Origin: Helicobacter hepaticus ATCC 51449
GTDB lineage: Bacteria; Campylobacterota; Campylobacteria; Campylobacterales; Helicobacteraceae
DNA length: 64,000 nt
Reading direction: 5' to 3'
Assembly (NCBI RefSeq): GCF_000007905.1
Contig: NC_004917.1
Location: 1,674,001 to 1,738,000, forward strand
Both the position numbers and the translations under genes were made by a program. This document shows positions 26,617 through 36,682 of the stretch, one piece after another. The notes under the pieces were generated by a model, which saw only the letters and a list, made by a program, of their open reading frames with translations, was not told the DNA's origin and made no database searches. Within the stretch, counting starts at the first letter, position 1. Each line of letters begins with the position of its first letter.

Positions 26617-27680
26617 TGTTCTATGTTTCCCATAGCTTGACTTTGAGCGTGAGCAATGAGAGGATTGATAAATTCATCAAGTAAGCCACCAAGCATAATC
26701 TCTTCAAGGCTATAAAGAGTTAAGCCGATTCTATGGTCTGTAAGGCGATTTTGTGGATAATTATAAGTGCGGATTCGTTCACTTCTATCACCACTTCCTA
26801 CCTGAGTTTTACGCGCTTCTTTGTTTTGCGCATTTTGCGCTTCAAGCTCTGCCTCATAAAGTCTTGCTTTAAGAATCTTAAGAGCCTTATCTTTATTTTT
26901 GTGTTGAGATTTTTCATCTTGCATAGAGACGCTAATACCTGTAGGAATGTGCGTGATTCTCACTGCTGAATCTGTGGTATTTACGCTTTGCCCTCCGTGC
27001 CCACCACTGCGAAAAACATCAATTTTTAAATCATTAGGATTAATATTAATCTCCACATCATCAACTTCAGGCATAATTGCTACAGTGATAGCTGAAGTGT
27101 GAATGCGTCCTTGAGATTCTGTCTCTGGCACTCTTTGCACCCTGTGGGTGCCTCCTTCAAATTTGAGCTTAGAATACGCACCATTTCCTTTGACAAGTGC
27201 AATAACTTCCTTGTAACCACCGACATTATTTTCATTTGAGCTTATGATTTCAACTTTCCATTTTTGTAAATCCGCATAACGACAATATGCTTTAAACAAA
27301 TCTCCTACAAAAATCCCTGCCTCATCACCGCCTGTCCCAGCACGAATCTCAAGGTAGATATTTTTGTTATCATTTGGGTCTTTGGGGATTAGAAGAAGTT
27401 TGATTTCCTCTTCTAATGTGGCTTTAGCAGATTCTAAATCTTTGAGTTCTTCTTTGGCAAGTTCGCCAAGCTCTTTGTCTTCAAGCAAAGCTTTATTTTG
27501 CACGATATTTTCAAGGATGGAAAAATATGTTTTGGCATTTTGCGCAATAGATTCTATATCGCTTTGTTCTTTGCTAAGCTCTGTGAGCTGTTTGATATTT
27601 GAGAGAACGGATTCTGAACTAAGGAGGCTTGAAATCTCATCATAACGTGCCACAATGGGTTTAAGTTTGTCAATAAGCAT
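26613..27680 (-). CDS. prfA: Peptide chain release factor 1
   Basis: 355 residues. It has the codon-recognition tripeptide P-E-T in [17 protein letters not shown] and the peptidyl-hydrolysis motif GGQ in [18 protein letters not shown]. It terminates translation at UAA and UAG. Start ATG follows aagaggttgaa. The gene precedes rpsT in the order prfA-rpsT as in H. pylori. Confidence 0.97.
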   Translation of the reverse strand: MLIDKLKPIVARYDEISSLLSSESVLSNIKQLTELSKEQSDIESIAQNAKTYFSILENIVQNKALLEDKELGELAKEELKDLESAKATLEEEIKLLLIPKDPNDNKNIYLEIRAGTGGDEAGIFVGDLFKAYCRYADLQKWKVEIISSNENNVGGYKEVIALVKGNGAYSKLKFEGGTHRVQRVPETESQGRIHTSAITVAIMPEVDDVEININPNDLKIDVFRSGGHGGQSVNTTDSAVRITHIPTGISVSMQDEKSQHKNKDKALKILKARLYEAELEAQNAQNKEARKTQVGSGDRSERIRTYNYPQNRLTDHRIGLTLYSLEEIMLGGLLDEFINPLIAHAQSQAMGNIEQ

Positions 27681-27705
27681 TTCAACCTCTTAAAAATATA
27701 ATAAT

Positions 27706-27978
27706 TTAAGCAGATTGAGCGATTTTTTTCACACTTGCATTAAGCCGCGATACTTTGCGTGCAGCAGTGTTTTTTTTCAAAATCCCTTTGCTGACATATT
27801 TATGAAGTTCTTTATTGGCAATTTTGAGCGCTTCTTGTGCTTTTGCTACATCTTTGTTTAAAACAGCCTCACGAAGGTCTCTGACAATATTTTTAATACG
27901 CGTTTTGTAGTATCGGTTGCGTTCAGTTCTAGTTTTTGTTTGCCGAATGCGTTTTTGAGCAGATTTATGATTTGCCAT
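27706..27978 (-). CDS. rpsT: 30S ribosomal protein S20
   Basis: 90 residues, highly basic ([20 protein letters not shown]). I start at 27978, the usual MANHKSA opening, with AAGGACTAATAAAA upstream; an in-frame ATG at 28023 would add 15 unrelated residues. Terminates 25 bases before prfA, so the two are probably one operon. A likely -10 (CAGAAT) lies about 35 bases upstream. Confidence 0.96.
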   Translation of the reverse strand: MANHKSAQKRIRQTKTRTERNRYYKTRIKNIVRDLREAVLNKDVAKAQEALKIANKELHKYVSKGILKKNTAARKVSRLNASVKKIAQSA

Positions 27979-28065
27979 TTTTATTAGTCCTTTTTTTAAA
28001 AAATTAGGGCAAGATTCTGCCAAAAGTTTGATTAAATGCAGTTTAAAAGTCTGTAAGGGGATTGA

Positions 28066-29427
28066 ATGAAGACAAAAGATACAAAGGCAAAACTATTTGG
28101 CACTGATGGTGTCCGAGGACGTGCGGGGGAAGTGATTACTCCCTCAAGTGTGATAGCTTTAGGAACAAGTGCGGGGATACACTTTCGCCAACATTCATTG
28201 ACAAATAAGATTCTCGTAGGCAAGGATACACGTCGTAGCGGTTATATGATAGAAAACGCTCTTGTTTCTGCTCTCACTTCTGTGGGCTATGATGTGATAC
28301 AAATTGGTCCTATGCCTACTCCCGCCGTTGCTTTTTTGACAGAGGATATGCGATGCGATGCGGGAATTATGATAAGCGCAAGCCATAATCCCTATGATGA
28401 TAATGGTATAAAATTCTTTAATCATTATGGTTATAAACTTGCTCAAGAAGAAGAAGAAAGTATAGAATCTTATTATTACAATCCCACCTCGCTCCAAAGC
28501 GCACTCAAAAGTGGGCTAGAAATCGGTAGTTCAAAGCGTATTGATGATGTGGTGGGACGTTATATTGTGCATATTAAAAATTCTTTTCCAAAGAATCTAA
28601 CTTTACGAGGATTGCGTATAGTGTGTGATTGTGCTAATGGTGCGGCATATCGTGTTGCTCCTATTGTGTTGAGCGAATTAGGAGCTGATGTGATAGCTAT
28701 TAATGATGAGCCTAATGGATACAATATCAACAAGCAGTGCGGAGCTATGCACCCTGAAGGCTTGGCTCAAGAAGTGATGACATATCGTGCTGATGTGGGC
28801 TTTGCTCTTGATGGCGATGCGGATAGATTAGTGGTGGTGGATAATAAAGGAAATATTGTCAATGGTGATAAACTCATCGGTGCACTTGCTTTGTATCAAA
28901 AGCAAATTGGCAAACTTGAAAATAATGCTATTGTGGCAACTTTGATGAGTAATCTTGCACTTGAAGAGTTCCTTAAGTCTCATCAAATAGGGCTTCATCG
29001 TTGCAATGTTGGAGATAAATATGTATGGGATAAAATGCGTGAGCATAAGCTTAATTTTGGAGGGGAGAGCAGCGGACATATTATTTTTAGTGATTATGCA
29101 AAAACTGGCGATGGCTTGGTGAGTGCATTGCAAGTTTTAGCACTTTTAATCCAAAGTGGGAAAAGTTCTCAAGATGCGCTTAATCCCTTTGAGATTTATC
29201 CGAGCGAGCTTGTGAATCTTAAAGTTTCTCAAAAAAAGCCACTTGAAAAAATTAATGGATTGCAAGAAAAATTAGATTCTATAAGTGCATCTGGGAATCG
29301 CTACCTTGTGCGCTACTCTGGCACAGAAAATAAACTTAGAATCTTGGTGGAAGGTAAAGATTACAAGCTTGTGAGTGAGCAAGTTAAAATGCTTGTTGAT
29401 TTATGCCAAAAGCAGCTCAATGTGTAA
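28066..29427 (+). CDS. glmM: Phosphoglucosamine mutase
   Basis: 453 residues converting glucosamine-6-phosphate to glucosamine-1-phosphate for peptidoglycan and LPS. The phosphoserine loop is [16 protein letters not shown], the metal loop DGDADR, the sugar loop GGESSGH and the phosphate loop [11 protein letters not shown]. Divergent from rpsT and upstream of lspA. Confidence 0.97.
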
Positions 29428-29449
29428 ATAACAAATAAAATGAGACAAT

Positions 29450-29950
29450 ATGACTTTTGCATTTAGGCATTTAAAGCAGATTACAGCAAAACAACTAAGC
29501 ATTTTTATCGTGCTTTTTATCCTAAGTATAGCTCTTGATCAATGGGTAAAATTCATTATGCTTGAGGGCTTTGTATGGGAGAGTGAAGCAATAACTATCG
29601 GGGGGAGGGCTCTTGTATATAATAAAGGCGTAGCATTTTCAATGTTTAGCTTTTTAGAGGAATATTTAAAATATATTCAGATTCTGCTTTTGATTATTTT
29701 ATTTGCAGGTGCATTGTGGAGTGATTTTTTTATTAAACATTATGTGCCTCTTGGCATTTTAATTGGTGCGGGTTTATCAAATATCATTGATAGATTTGTA
29801 TATGAGGGAGTTGTAGATTATGTGTATTGGCATTATTGGTTTGATTTTGCAATTTTTAACCTTGCTGATGTGCTCATTGATATAAGTGTGGTGTTGATGA
29901 TTTATCAAATGTTACAAGAAAAAAGAAATGGTGGCCACGACTGGACTTGA
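29450..29950 (+). CDS. lspA: Lipoprotein signal peptidase (signal peptidase II)
   Basis: 166 residues, four transmembrane segments. The catalytic aspartates are in NIIDRF and FNLADVLID. It cleaves prolipoprotein signal peptides in the inner membrane. The last seven codons and the stop lie within the complementary strand of a tRNA-Val gene, so the C-terminal RNGGHDWT is encoded by tRNA-complement sequence. The binding site before the ATG is weak (aaaatgagacaat). Confidence 0.95.
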   Translation: MTFAFRHLKQITAKQLSIFIVLFILSIALDQWVKFIMLEGFVWESEAITIGGRALVYNKGVAFSMFSFLEEYLKYIQILLLIILFAGALWSDFFIKHYVPLGILIGAGLSNIIDRFVYEGVVDYVYWHYWFDFAIFNLADVLIDISVVLMIYQMLQEKRNGGHDWT

Positions 29951-30004
29951 ACCAGCGACCACTACCATGTCAAGGTAGTGCTCTACCAACTGAGCTACGC
30001 GACC
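29929..30004 (-). tRNA. tRNA-Val (anticodon GAC)
   Basis: A 76-base cloverleaf on the minus strand: acceptor GGTCGCG pairing with CGTGGCC, D arm GCTCAGTTGGTAGAGC, anticodon stem CTACC/GGTAG around loop TTGACAT (anticodon GAC, valine codon GUC/GUU), T arm GCTGG-TTCAAGT-CCAGT, discriminator A and encoded CCA. The 3' end overlaps the lspA coding end by 22 bases on the other strand. Confidence 0.95.
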
Positions 30005-30162
30005 TTTATTATAAAAACTTTAAATCATTGCCAACAAAGGCGACACTAAGTTAAAAAGAGCGGATTCTATCTCAAGCTTGATTTAAACTTTCTTAAATAT
30101 TATTTGATTTTCTTGTGCCATATCGCTTTAGCAGTTCATTGTTTGTCGTTATATTTAATAAC

Positions 30163-30191
30163 TTGATTTTGTTTTTTTTTTTTTTGATAAT
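30163..30191 (+). promoter_or_regulatory. Promoter with T14 tract as spacer, before an OMP gene
   Basis: TTGATT (30163-30168) and GATAAT (30186-30191) stand 17 bases apart, a near-ideal -35/-10 spacing. Fourteen T (30172-30185) fill the 3' part of that spacer. A change in tract length would alter the spacing and so promoter strength. The OMP start codon lies about 33 bases downstream. Confidence 0.6.
30172..30185. repeat. Poly-T tract of 14 in an OMP promoter
   Basis: Fourteen uninterrupted T between the -35-like and -10-like elements of the downstream OMP gene. Homopolymers of this length are prone to slippage. Confidence 0.9.
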
Positions 30192-30223
30192 ATGTTTATA
30201 AATAAATTTAGGTGGGGGAATTT

Positions 30224-31066
30224 ATGAAACGCATTTTATTAGTTATTTTGGTATTGGTTTTAGGTGTGCAGAGCAAGGCTGATGAGCTAATAAATGGTTC
30301 TTTTTCAAAATTAGGATTAAACTTTGCATATTTAGCGCATAATGCAGGGAAAAGCCATATAGATTCCCTGCATATAGCCTTGCATTATGATTCTTATTCT
30401 ATTTTTGAAAATGGTTTTGTTTGGGGCTCAGATGCAATGTTAGGAGGTAGCACAGGAAATATTAATAAGCACTATCCTTTGCAAGGCACAGAGAATCTTA
30501 CAAGTCAAAAATCACCTGTGGGCAGTGTGAATTTATTTTTTGATGGTCTTATATATGTTGGTTATTCGCTAATAAGGCGGAGTGTTGATATGCCTTTATA
30601 CATTGGCACAGGCTATAAATTTGCTACTTTCCTCTCTGTTTCAATCAATACTCCTGCTGCTGGACAAATTTTAGCTTCTTATTTGCCTATTGAATTGCGA
30701 GGTGATATAAGAGTGCGTCCTCGCGTTGCTTTTGAATATCTTTTAGCCTATGATATAGGCTTATCTCAATCATTGCTTGTTCAATATGATGCAGGTGATA
30801 ATAAAAGAAATCTTTCAATGAATAGAGGCTATGGATTACGCTTAAGTGTTGGTGGGAGGTATTATGTAAGCAAAGAAACTTTCTTTTATGCTAATATCTT
30901 AGCTTCATACCAAAGCTTTGGGGCATCAGAGAGTGCAACTATTAGTATTGCACAACCACCTGCGGGTTCAAGTGGCACACCCGGTTACTTACCCGGAAGT
31001 GCTGTTGTCTCTTATCCACGCTCAAGTATAAGCTATGTGGGCTTACGATTTGGCATTGGATTCTAA
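30224..31066 (+). CDS. Outer membrane beta-barrel protein
   Basis: About 280 residues. Signal peptide MKRILLVILVLVLGVQSKADE (cleavage likely after SKA), then amphipathic strands with Gly/aromatic turns and a terminal aromatic strand (YVGLRFGIGF), as in Helicobacter porin-like OMPs. ATG 30224 follows GGTGGGGGAA; an upstream GTG at 30212 lies within that site and is not used in my view. It is controlled by the T14 promoter and followed after 9 bases by a second OMP gene. Confidence 0.8.
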   Translation: MKRILLVILVLVLGVQSKADELINGSFSKLGLNFAYLAHNAGKSHIDSLHIALHYDSYSIFENGFVWGSDAMLGGSTGNINKHYPLQGTENLTSQKSPVGSVNLFFDGLIYVGYSLIRRSVDMPLYIGTGYKFATFLSVSINTPAAGQILASYLPIELRGDIRVRPRVAFEYLLAYDIGLSQSLLVQYDAGDNKRNLSMNRGYGLRLSVGGRYYVSKETFFYANILASYQSFGASESATISIAQPPAGSSGTPGYLPGSAVVSYPRSSISYVGLRFGIGF

Positions 31067-31075
31067 GGAGGCATA

Positions 31076-31948
31076 ATGAAAGCAATGAAACTATCTCAAT
31101 TTTTTATCACAATGTTTCTTTTTTGTGTTTTGTTCTGTGGTATGAGTAAGGCAGATGAGAGTATTTTTGCAGGAGATTCTCAATCAAAATGGCAAAAAAG
31201 CCTTATCAAACAGGGCTTTTATCGCTCTCTTGGTTTTTATAGTGGGTATTATCGCTATACTGAACCCACAGTGATGCACATAGATACCTTGATGTTTGGA
31301 CTTATAGGACAGATAGGGCATATCTCGCAAGGTATTAAGCTAGAGGGGACATTGAGAGTAAATTATGCACTTGGGCTTTATACAGGTGGTATTTTAGACC
31401 CAGATAATCCCGATAGAGACGGAGAGAAGGCATATGGTATGGATGGCTCTGTTGCTGGAGATATAGAGTTAAAGGGTGGATATAATCTCTTGCATTCTTC
31501 AAATGCCACACTTTATCTCCAAACAGGACTGGGTTATCATCTTAATCGCAATGAGTTTATGTCAATGGATAGAATACAGGGGTATTTTTATGTGCCTTTA
31601 GAGATTGAGGGAGAGGCACTTTTAAATTCAAAAATAGCATTTACCTATGGTGGTGGCTATCGTTATTTGATTTTTGGTAATCACCTCTCTACAGCGAGTA
31701 AATATGGCTATACAGGTGATGTAAGAGTTACACAAAAAGAGGGCTTTGGATTTTCAGCCTTTATTGGAGCAAATTTTTTCAATAAAGCAAGAGAATTGCG
31801 TTCATTTCGTTTAGTATATGAATATTGGAATATTGGAGATTCAAAGAGCATAAGAACAGAGAGCATTTATACAGGTAATGAAGTGTATTTATATGAACCT
31901 AAAAATAATACACATCGTCTTTTTATTCAATACAGCTTTGGGTTTTAA
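31076..31948 (+). CDS. Outer membrane beta-barrel protein
   Basis: 290 residues with a signal peptide (to about residue 27, MSKADE) and a C-terminal strand ending YSFGF. SKADE is shared with the preceding OMP at the cleavage site, pointing to a common origin of the signal regions. RSLGFYSGYYRYTEP and repeated aromatic-Gly turns fit a 10-12 stranded barrel. The site AAGGAGGCATA gives a strong start. It is co-transcribed with the preceding OMP gene, so any phase change in that promoter would affect both. Confidence 0.8.
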   Translation: MKAMKLSQFFITMFLFCVLFCGMSKADESIFAGDSQSKWQKSLIKQGFYRSLGFYSGYYRYTEPTVMHIDTLMFGLIGQIGHISQGIKLEGTLRVNYALGLYTGGILDPDNPDRDGEKAYGMDGSVAGDIELKGGYNLLHSSNATLYLQTGLGYHLNRNEFMSMDRIQGYFYVPLEIEGEALLNSKIAFTYGGGYRYLIFGNHLSTASKYGYTGDVRVTQKEGFGFSAFIGANFFNKARELRSFRLVYEYWNIGDSKSIRTESIYTGNEVYLYEPKNNTHRLFIQYSFGF

Positions 31949-32004
31949 GTTAAACTAAATACGCTATATTATAGCTTTTAGATTCTATAAAAGCGTGGGA
32001 GTCA

Positions 32005-32241
32005 ATGGAAAATAATGACAAAACGCGTAAGGGGCATTCGTATAAACTTTGGTGGCATAAGCTAAAGACACTCTATCGGCGTAGTGATAGATTTTTTCAT
32101 TTGCTAGTGGGTATGCCAAGCTATGATAAATATTTAGAACATATGAGAATCCACCACCCTGATACAATCCCTAAGACGCAAAAAGAGTTTTTTACAGAAG
32201 CTTTAGAGGCAAAGTATGGTGCAGGAAGTGCAAAATGCTGA
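32005..32241 (+). CDS. YbdD/YjiX-like small protein
   Basis: 78 residues. The block [20 protein letters not shown] and [18 protein letters not shown] is typical of the YbdD/YjiX family, small proteins usually encoded beside the CstA/BtsT peptide or pyruvate transporter. No cstA gene is in this window; here it sits just before a YejBEF-like peptide importer, overlapping the open frame upstream of yejB. An inferred link to peptide uptake is attractive but unproven. Start follows gtgggagtca. Confidence 0.8.
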   Translation: MENNDKTRKGHSYKLWWHKLKTLYRRSDRFFHLLVGMPSYDKYLEHMRIHHPDTIPKTQKEFFTEALEAKYGAGSAKC

Positions 32242-32320
32242 TAAACAATATCTCGCAAGGTTTGCGACAACAAATTTTCAAGCATTTTATTCTTACACAG
32301 ATTTTTTACAAGAGCGTCCG

Positions 32321-33373
32321 ATGTTAGGCTATATTTTCAAACGGCTTTTACTTGTTATCCCCACTCTTATAGGTGTGATGAGTATTAATTTTTTGCTTAT
32401 GCAGCTTGCCCCTGGTGGTCCTGTGGAGCAGACAATAGCTAAAATAGAGAATCTTGGGCATTTAAGTGAGGCAGCAGTAGGGCAAAATACTCTTTATAAA
32501 GGTTCTATTGGCTTAGAGCCTGAACTTATAGAAGAGATAAAAAAACTCTATGGCTTTGATAAGTCTCTAAGCGAACGATATTTTCAAATGCTTTTTCATT
32601 TTGCCTGTTTTGATTTTGGTGAGAGTTTTTATAGCCAATCAAGTGTGCTTTCAATCATCGCACAAAAATTGCCTGTGTCTATTTCGCTAGGGATATTTAG
32701 CACACTTATTATTTATCTTATTAGCATTCCGCTAGGTATTGCAAAAGCAGTGCGTAATGGTTCGCATTTTGATGTGATAAGTAGCGTCATTATTGTTGTG
32801 CTTAATGCGATTCCGGCTTTTATGTTTGGTGTGGTGCTTATCGTGCTTTTTTGTGGAGGGAGTTATTTTGATATTTTTCCTTTACGAGGGCTAGTGAGCG
32901 AGCATTTTGAATCTTTAAATATGTGGGGCAAGATTAAAGATTATTTATGGCATTTATTTTTGCCTGTGCTGTGTATTTCCATAGGTGGTTTTGCAACTTT
33001 AAGTATGTTAAGCAAAAATTGCTTTTTGGAGGAGATTCGCAAAAGCTATGTGATAAGTGCTAAAGCAAAGGGTGGGAGCGAATCTTATATACTTTATAAG
33101 CATATTTTTCGCAATGCAATGCTTTTAATCGTAAGCGGATTTCCTGCTGTGTTTGTGGGTGCATTTTTTAGCGGAAGTTTGCTTATTGAAATTATTTTTA
33201 GCCTTGATGGTTTGGGACTTTTGGGATATGAAAGTGTGATTAACCGCGATTATCCTGTTATTTTTGGCACTTTATATATTTTTACTTTTATTGCCCTTGT
33301 GATAGGTATTATAAGTGATGTGATGTATTATCTCATTGACCCACGTATCCATTTTGGGAGCAAAAATGTCTAA
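32321..33373 (+). CDS. yejB: Peptide ABC transporter permease, YejB-like
   Basis: About 350 residues with six transmembrane segments. The opening [37 protein letters not shown] is YejB-like. The coupling-helix motif is [27 protein letters not shown] choose ATG 32321; the frame extends upstream to 32216 but that part overlaps the YbdD-like gene and looks non-native. The Yej system imports oligopeptides and microcin C in enterobacteria. No gene for the periplasmic binding subunit YejA is adjacent. Confidence 0.9.
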   Translation: MLGYIFKRLLLVIPTLIGVMSINFLLMQLAPGGPVEQTIAKIENLGHLSEAAVGQNTLYKGSIGLEPELIEEIKKLYGFDKSLSERYFQMLFHFACFDFGESFYSQSSVLSIIAQKLPVSISLGIFSTLIIYLISIPLGIAKAVRNGSHFDVISSVIIVVLNAIPAFMFGVVLIVLFCGGSYFDIFPLRGLVSEHFESLNMWGKIKDYLWHLFLPVLCISIGGFATLSMLSKNCFLEEIRKSYVISAKAKGGSESYILYKHIFRNAMLLIVSGFPAVFVGAFFSGSLLIEIIFSLDGLGLLGYESVINRDYPVIFGTLYIFTFIALVIGIISDVMYYLIDPRIHFGSKNV

Positions 33374-34433
33374 TAGTATGCTCAAAACTCGTTGGTATGT
33401 CTTTAAGCAAAATAAACGCGCTTTTTATTCCCTTATATGTTTTGCACTCCTTTTTTTAATAAGCGTATTTGCAGAATTTATCGCTAATGACAAGCCACTT
33501 TTTATTTATAAAGATTCCAAAATGTATTTTCCTGTGTTTGTAAATTACCCCGAAACTACTTTTGGTGGGGATTTTGAGACTTGGAGTGATTATTTAGATA
33601 GCTATGTGAGAGATGAATTACTTAAAGATGCTTTTGTTGTTTATGCGCCTATTCCTTATAGCTATAATAGTATTGTTATGGATTTACCTACTCAAGCCCC
33701 GACATCTCCTGATTCTAAGCATTATCTAGGCACAGATGATAAAGCAAGAGATGTAGCTGCGAGGCTTATTTATGGATATAGAATCTCTATTATTTTTGCC
33801 CTTATTTTAAGTATATGTAGTGTGATTATCGGTGTAAGCGTAGGAGCATTGCAAGGATATTATGGAGGTAAAATTGATTTAATAGGGCAGCGGCTCATTG
33901 AGATTTTAAACGCTGTGCCTATTTTGTTCGTGATTATTATCATTTCAAGTGTATTTGAGCCAAGTTTTATGTGGATTTTATGCGTGGTGTTGGCTTTTTC
34001 GTGGATGATACTTGTCAATCTTGTCAGGGCTGAATTTTTAAAAGCACGGAATCTTGAGTATGTGAGAGCTGCAAAAGCTATGGGTGTGAGTGATATAAAA
34101 ATTATGTTTGTCCATATTTTGCCCAATGCAATGAGTGCTACGCTTACTTTCACGCCTTTTATTATGGCTGGAAGTATCGTAACACTTAGTAGTCTTGATT
34201 TTTTGGGCTTTGGTATGCCTGTAGGAAGTGCGAGTTTAGGCGAGATTCTCGCACAAGGTAAAAACAATCTCTCTGCTCCACATTTAGGTATAAGTGCTTT
34301 TATAGCACTTTGCGTGTTGCTTTCAATCCTTGTTTTTATTGGTGAGGGTTTACGCGATGCACTTGACCCACATATAAAGCCAAGTATGCAATCTCATACG
34401 AATTTAAAGGATAAAAATGATTTTAGAGATTAA
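33366..34433 (+). CDS. yejE: Peptide ABC transporter permease, YejE-like
   Basis: About 355 residues. The long periplasmic segment between the first transmembrane helix and residue 110 ([29 protein letters not shown]) is typical of YejE, and [21 protein letters not shown] and [26 protein letters not shown] are the permease signatures. ATG 33366 is preceded by gggagcaaaa and overlaps the yejB stop; ATG 33336 is less likely. Confidence 0.91.
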   Translation: MSNSMLKTRWYVFKQNKRAFYSLICFALLFLISVFAEFIANDKPLFIYKDSKMYFPVFVNYPETTFGGDFETWSDYLDSYVRDELLKDAFVVYAPIPYSYNSIVMDLPTQAPTSPDSKHYLGTDDKARDVAARLIYGYRISIIFALILSICSVIIGVSVGALQGYYGGKIDLIGQRLIEILNAVPILFVIIIISSVFEPSFMWILCVVLAFSWMILVNLVRAEFLKARNLEYVRAAKAMGVSDIKIMFVHILPNAMSATLTFTPFIMAGSIVTLSSLDFLGFGMPVGSASLGEILAQGKNNLSAPHLGISAFIALCVLLSILVFIGEGLRDALDPHIKPSMQSHTNLKDKNDFRD

Positions 34434-36003
34434 GAATCTTTATGCTTCATTTTTACACTCCTCGCATTTTAGTTTGAACAATGTCTCTTTGAGCATTGCT
34501 AAGAGTCAAAAAGTTGCACTTGTAGGAGAATCTGGTTCGGGCAAAAGTATGCTTGCACAGATGATTTTACGACTCCAAAATAATATTAGCATTCAAAGCG
34601 GGGAGATATGCTTCAATCATCACAATATCCTTACTCTTAACTCAAAGGATTTACGCTCTTTGCGAGGAAAAGACATTGCTTATATTCCCCAAGAGCCACT
34701 CTCAAGTCTTAATCCACTTCATAAAGTAGGAAAACAGATTTTAGAGAGTTTTTATATCCACGCGAATGATCTTTATCCGCATTTACGCGGCAAAGCATTA
34801 CATACAAAAGCACAAGAAAGGCTAGAAGAAGTATTAGAATCTGTCAATTTAAGCACACATTTGGTTCATCGTTATCCTTTTGAACTTAGCGGAGGACAAA
34901 AGCAGCGCGTGGCTATTGCGATGAGCATTATTAATAATCCCACACTTCTTATTTGTGATGAACCAACAACGGCGCTTGATGTGCTTATTCAGCGGCAAAT
35001 TATGGAGCTACTTTCTCATCTTAGCACCACAAGTGCGATTTTATTTATAAGCCACGATTTGGGTGTGGTAAAGGGATTTTGCGATAAGGTTGTAGTGATG
35101 AAAGAGGGCAGAGTTTTGGAGGAAAATACAACAAGTAATATTTTTACGCACCCTACGCATTCTTATACACATTTTCTTATAGAATCTTTGATTTTGCCTA
35201 CTAAGGTGCATAAGAGAGTAAATCCAAAAGATAGCACGCTTTTAAAGGTAGAAAATTTGAATGTGGGTGTATCTGTGCGGCATTTTTTCAAAACGCATTT
35301 TAAAGATCTTGTATCAAATGTCAATTTTACCTTGCAAAAAGGGCAGATTCTAGGTGTTGCTGGGGCTTCAGGCAGTGGGAAATCAAGCCTTGCATTAGGA
35401 TTATTGCGCTTACTTGAGATAAAGGGGACGATATATTTTAAAGGACATAATTATGCAAGTCTAAAAGATATGCAAGAATTAAGAAGACATATCAGCATTG
35501 TATTCCAAGACCCTTTTTCCTCACTTTCGCCAAGATTTACTATAGGAGATATTATTGCAGAGGCATTGGGTGGGAAATTTGCTGTTTTTAAAAAACAAGT
35601 GGAATGGGCATTAGAATCTGTGGGGCTAAATACGCATTTTGCACAAAGTTATCCTTTTGAACTTAGCGGAGGACAAAAACAGCGCGTGGCTATTGCTCGT
35701 GCCATTGTGAGGAAACCTTCAATTTTACTCCTTGATGAGCCAACTTCTGCACTTGATAAAAGCTCTCAAAAGCTTATTCTCACGCTTTTATTGCAGCTTC
35801 AAGAACAATTAGATATGAGTTATATATTTATTACCCACGATTTAGAAATTTTACAAGCCTTAAGCGATGAGATTCTTATCTTGCATAAAGGGCGTGTGGT
35901 GGAGCAAGGAGTGAGTAAGGAAGTTTTTGCAAATCCTCAAAATGCGTATGCAAAAAGTCTTATTACAGAGTTTTTTAAAAGAGGGAAAAATGATAGAATC
36001 TAG
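34417..36003 (+). CDS. yejF: Peptide ABC transporter ATPase, YejF-like (two ABC domains)
   Basis: 528 residues holding two complete ABC ATPases: Walker A GESGSGKS and GASGSGKS, signature ELSGGQKQRVAIA in both halves, Walker B LLICDEPTTALD and ILLLDEPTSALD. It energises the YejB/YejE channel. A 48-base stretch around the two signatures is nearly identical at the nucleotide level (34872-34919 and 35649-35696). The start overlaps the yejE end by 17 bases. Confidence 0.94.
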   Translation: MILEIKNLYASFLHSSHFSLNNVSLSIAKSQKVALVGESGSGKSMLAQMILRLQNNISIQSGEICFNHHNILTLNSKDLRSLRGKDIAYIPQEPLSSLNPLHKVGKQILESFYIHANDLYPHLRGKALHTKAQERLEEVLESVNLSTHLVHRYPFELSGGQKQRVAIAMSIINNPTLLICDEPTTALDVLIQRQIMELLSHLSTTSAILFISHDLGVVKGFCDKVVVMKEGRVLEENTTSNIFTHPTHSYTHFLIESLILPTKVHKRVNPKDSTLLKVENLNVGVSVRHFFKTHFKDLVSNVNFTLQKGQILGVAGASGSGKSSLALGLLRLLEIKGTIYFKGHNYASLKDMQELRRHISIVFQDPFSSLSPRFTIGDIIAEALGGKFAVFKKQVEWALESVGLNTHFAQSYPFELSGGQKQRVAIARAIVRKPSILLLDEPTSALDKSSQKLILTLLLQLQEQLDMSYIFITHDLEILQALSDEILILHKGRVVEQGVSKEVFANPQNAYAKSLITEFFKRGKNDRI

Positions 36004-36655
36004 CTTTAGCTTACTTAAAGCACTTAAATCTTATGGACTTTTAGAAGGTAAACCAAGCTGGTGGTGGGAAGGAGCAGGAAGCTTTGAAGTGGTTCTTGGA
36101 GCAATTTTAGTGCAAAATACGCAATGGAGTAAGGTAGAAATAATGCTTGATTCTATGAAAAAGGCTGGAATTTTAAATGGAGATTCTCAAAAAGATTTAG
36201 CACAAATGGCACATATAGAATCTTATGTCTTGCAATCACATATCATTGGTTTACAGAGGCAAAAATCAGCTTATATTATAAATATTTCACAGGCGATTTT
36301 AGCAGATTTTGGAAGTTTTGAAAGCTTTAAGGAAAATGTGGATTTTGAATGGCTTATTACGCAAAAAGGCATAGGGCGCGAGAGTGCGTATGCAATTTTA
36401 AATTATGTTTGTGAGCGTGAGGTAATGGTTGTGGATAGATACACTTACAAGCTGCTTTGTGCGCTTGGTAGGGAAATAGAGGATTATGAGGAATTAAGGG
36501 CATTTTGTGAAAATGGGGTAAGAGAGAATCTTGCTTTAGTCTATGAGATTTATCCGCAAGATATGAATTTGGCGCAGATTTTTGCACGTTTTCACGGCAA
36601 GATTGTAGAATGGAGTAAGACAAAGCAGGATATAAAACATATTTTGATACAATAG
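35990..36655 (+). CDS. magIII: 3-methyladenine DNA glycosylase, MagIII-like
   Basis: 221 residues of the endonuclease III superfamily, with a helix-hairpin-helix (TQKGIGRESAYAILNYV) and catalytic Asp in MVVDRYTYKLL. WWWEGAGSFEVVLGAILVQNTQW and RFHGKIVEWSK match the H. pylori MagIII pattern. There is no C-terminal 4Fe-4S cysteine cluster. It removes alkylated adenine in base excision repair. Start 35990 follows gagggaaaa and overlaps the yejF end by 14 bases. Confidence 0.9.
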   Translation: MIESSFSLLKALKSYGLLEGKPSWWWEGAGSFEVVLGAILVQNTQWSKVEIMLDSMKKAGILNGDSQKDLAQMAHIESYVLQSHIIGLQRQKSAYIINISQAILADFGSFESFKENVDFEWLITQKGIGRESAYAILNYVCEREVMVVDRYTYKLLCALGREIEDYEELRAFCENGVRENLALVYEIYPQDMNLAQIFARFHGKIVEWSKTKQDIKHILIQ

Positions 36656-36682
36656 ACTTGAGCTTTAAGGAGGAGAAGCAAA

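Noticed and set aside
31964-31993. Short inverted repeat (GCTTTTA/TAAAAGC) after the second OMP gene
   Set aside because: Only 7 bases with no T run; not convincing as a terminator.
33860-34267. Open frame of about 135 codons antisense to yejE
   Set aside because: Complementary to a conserved permease region; no start signal or family.
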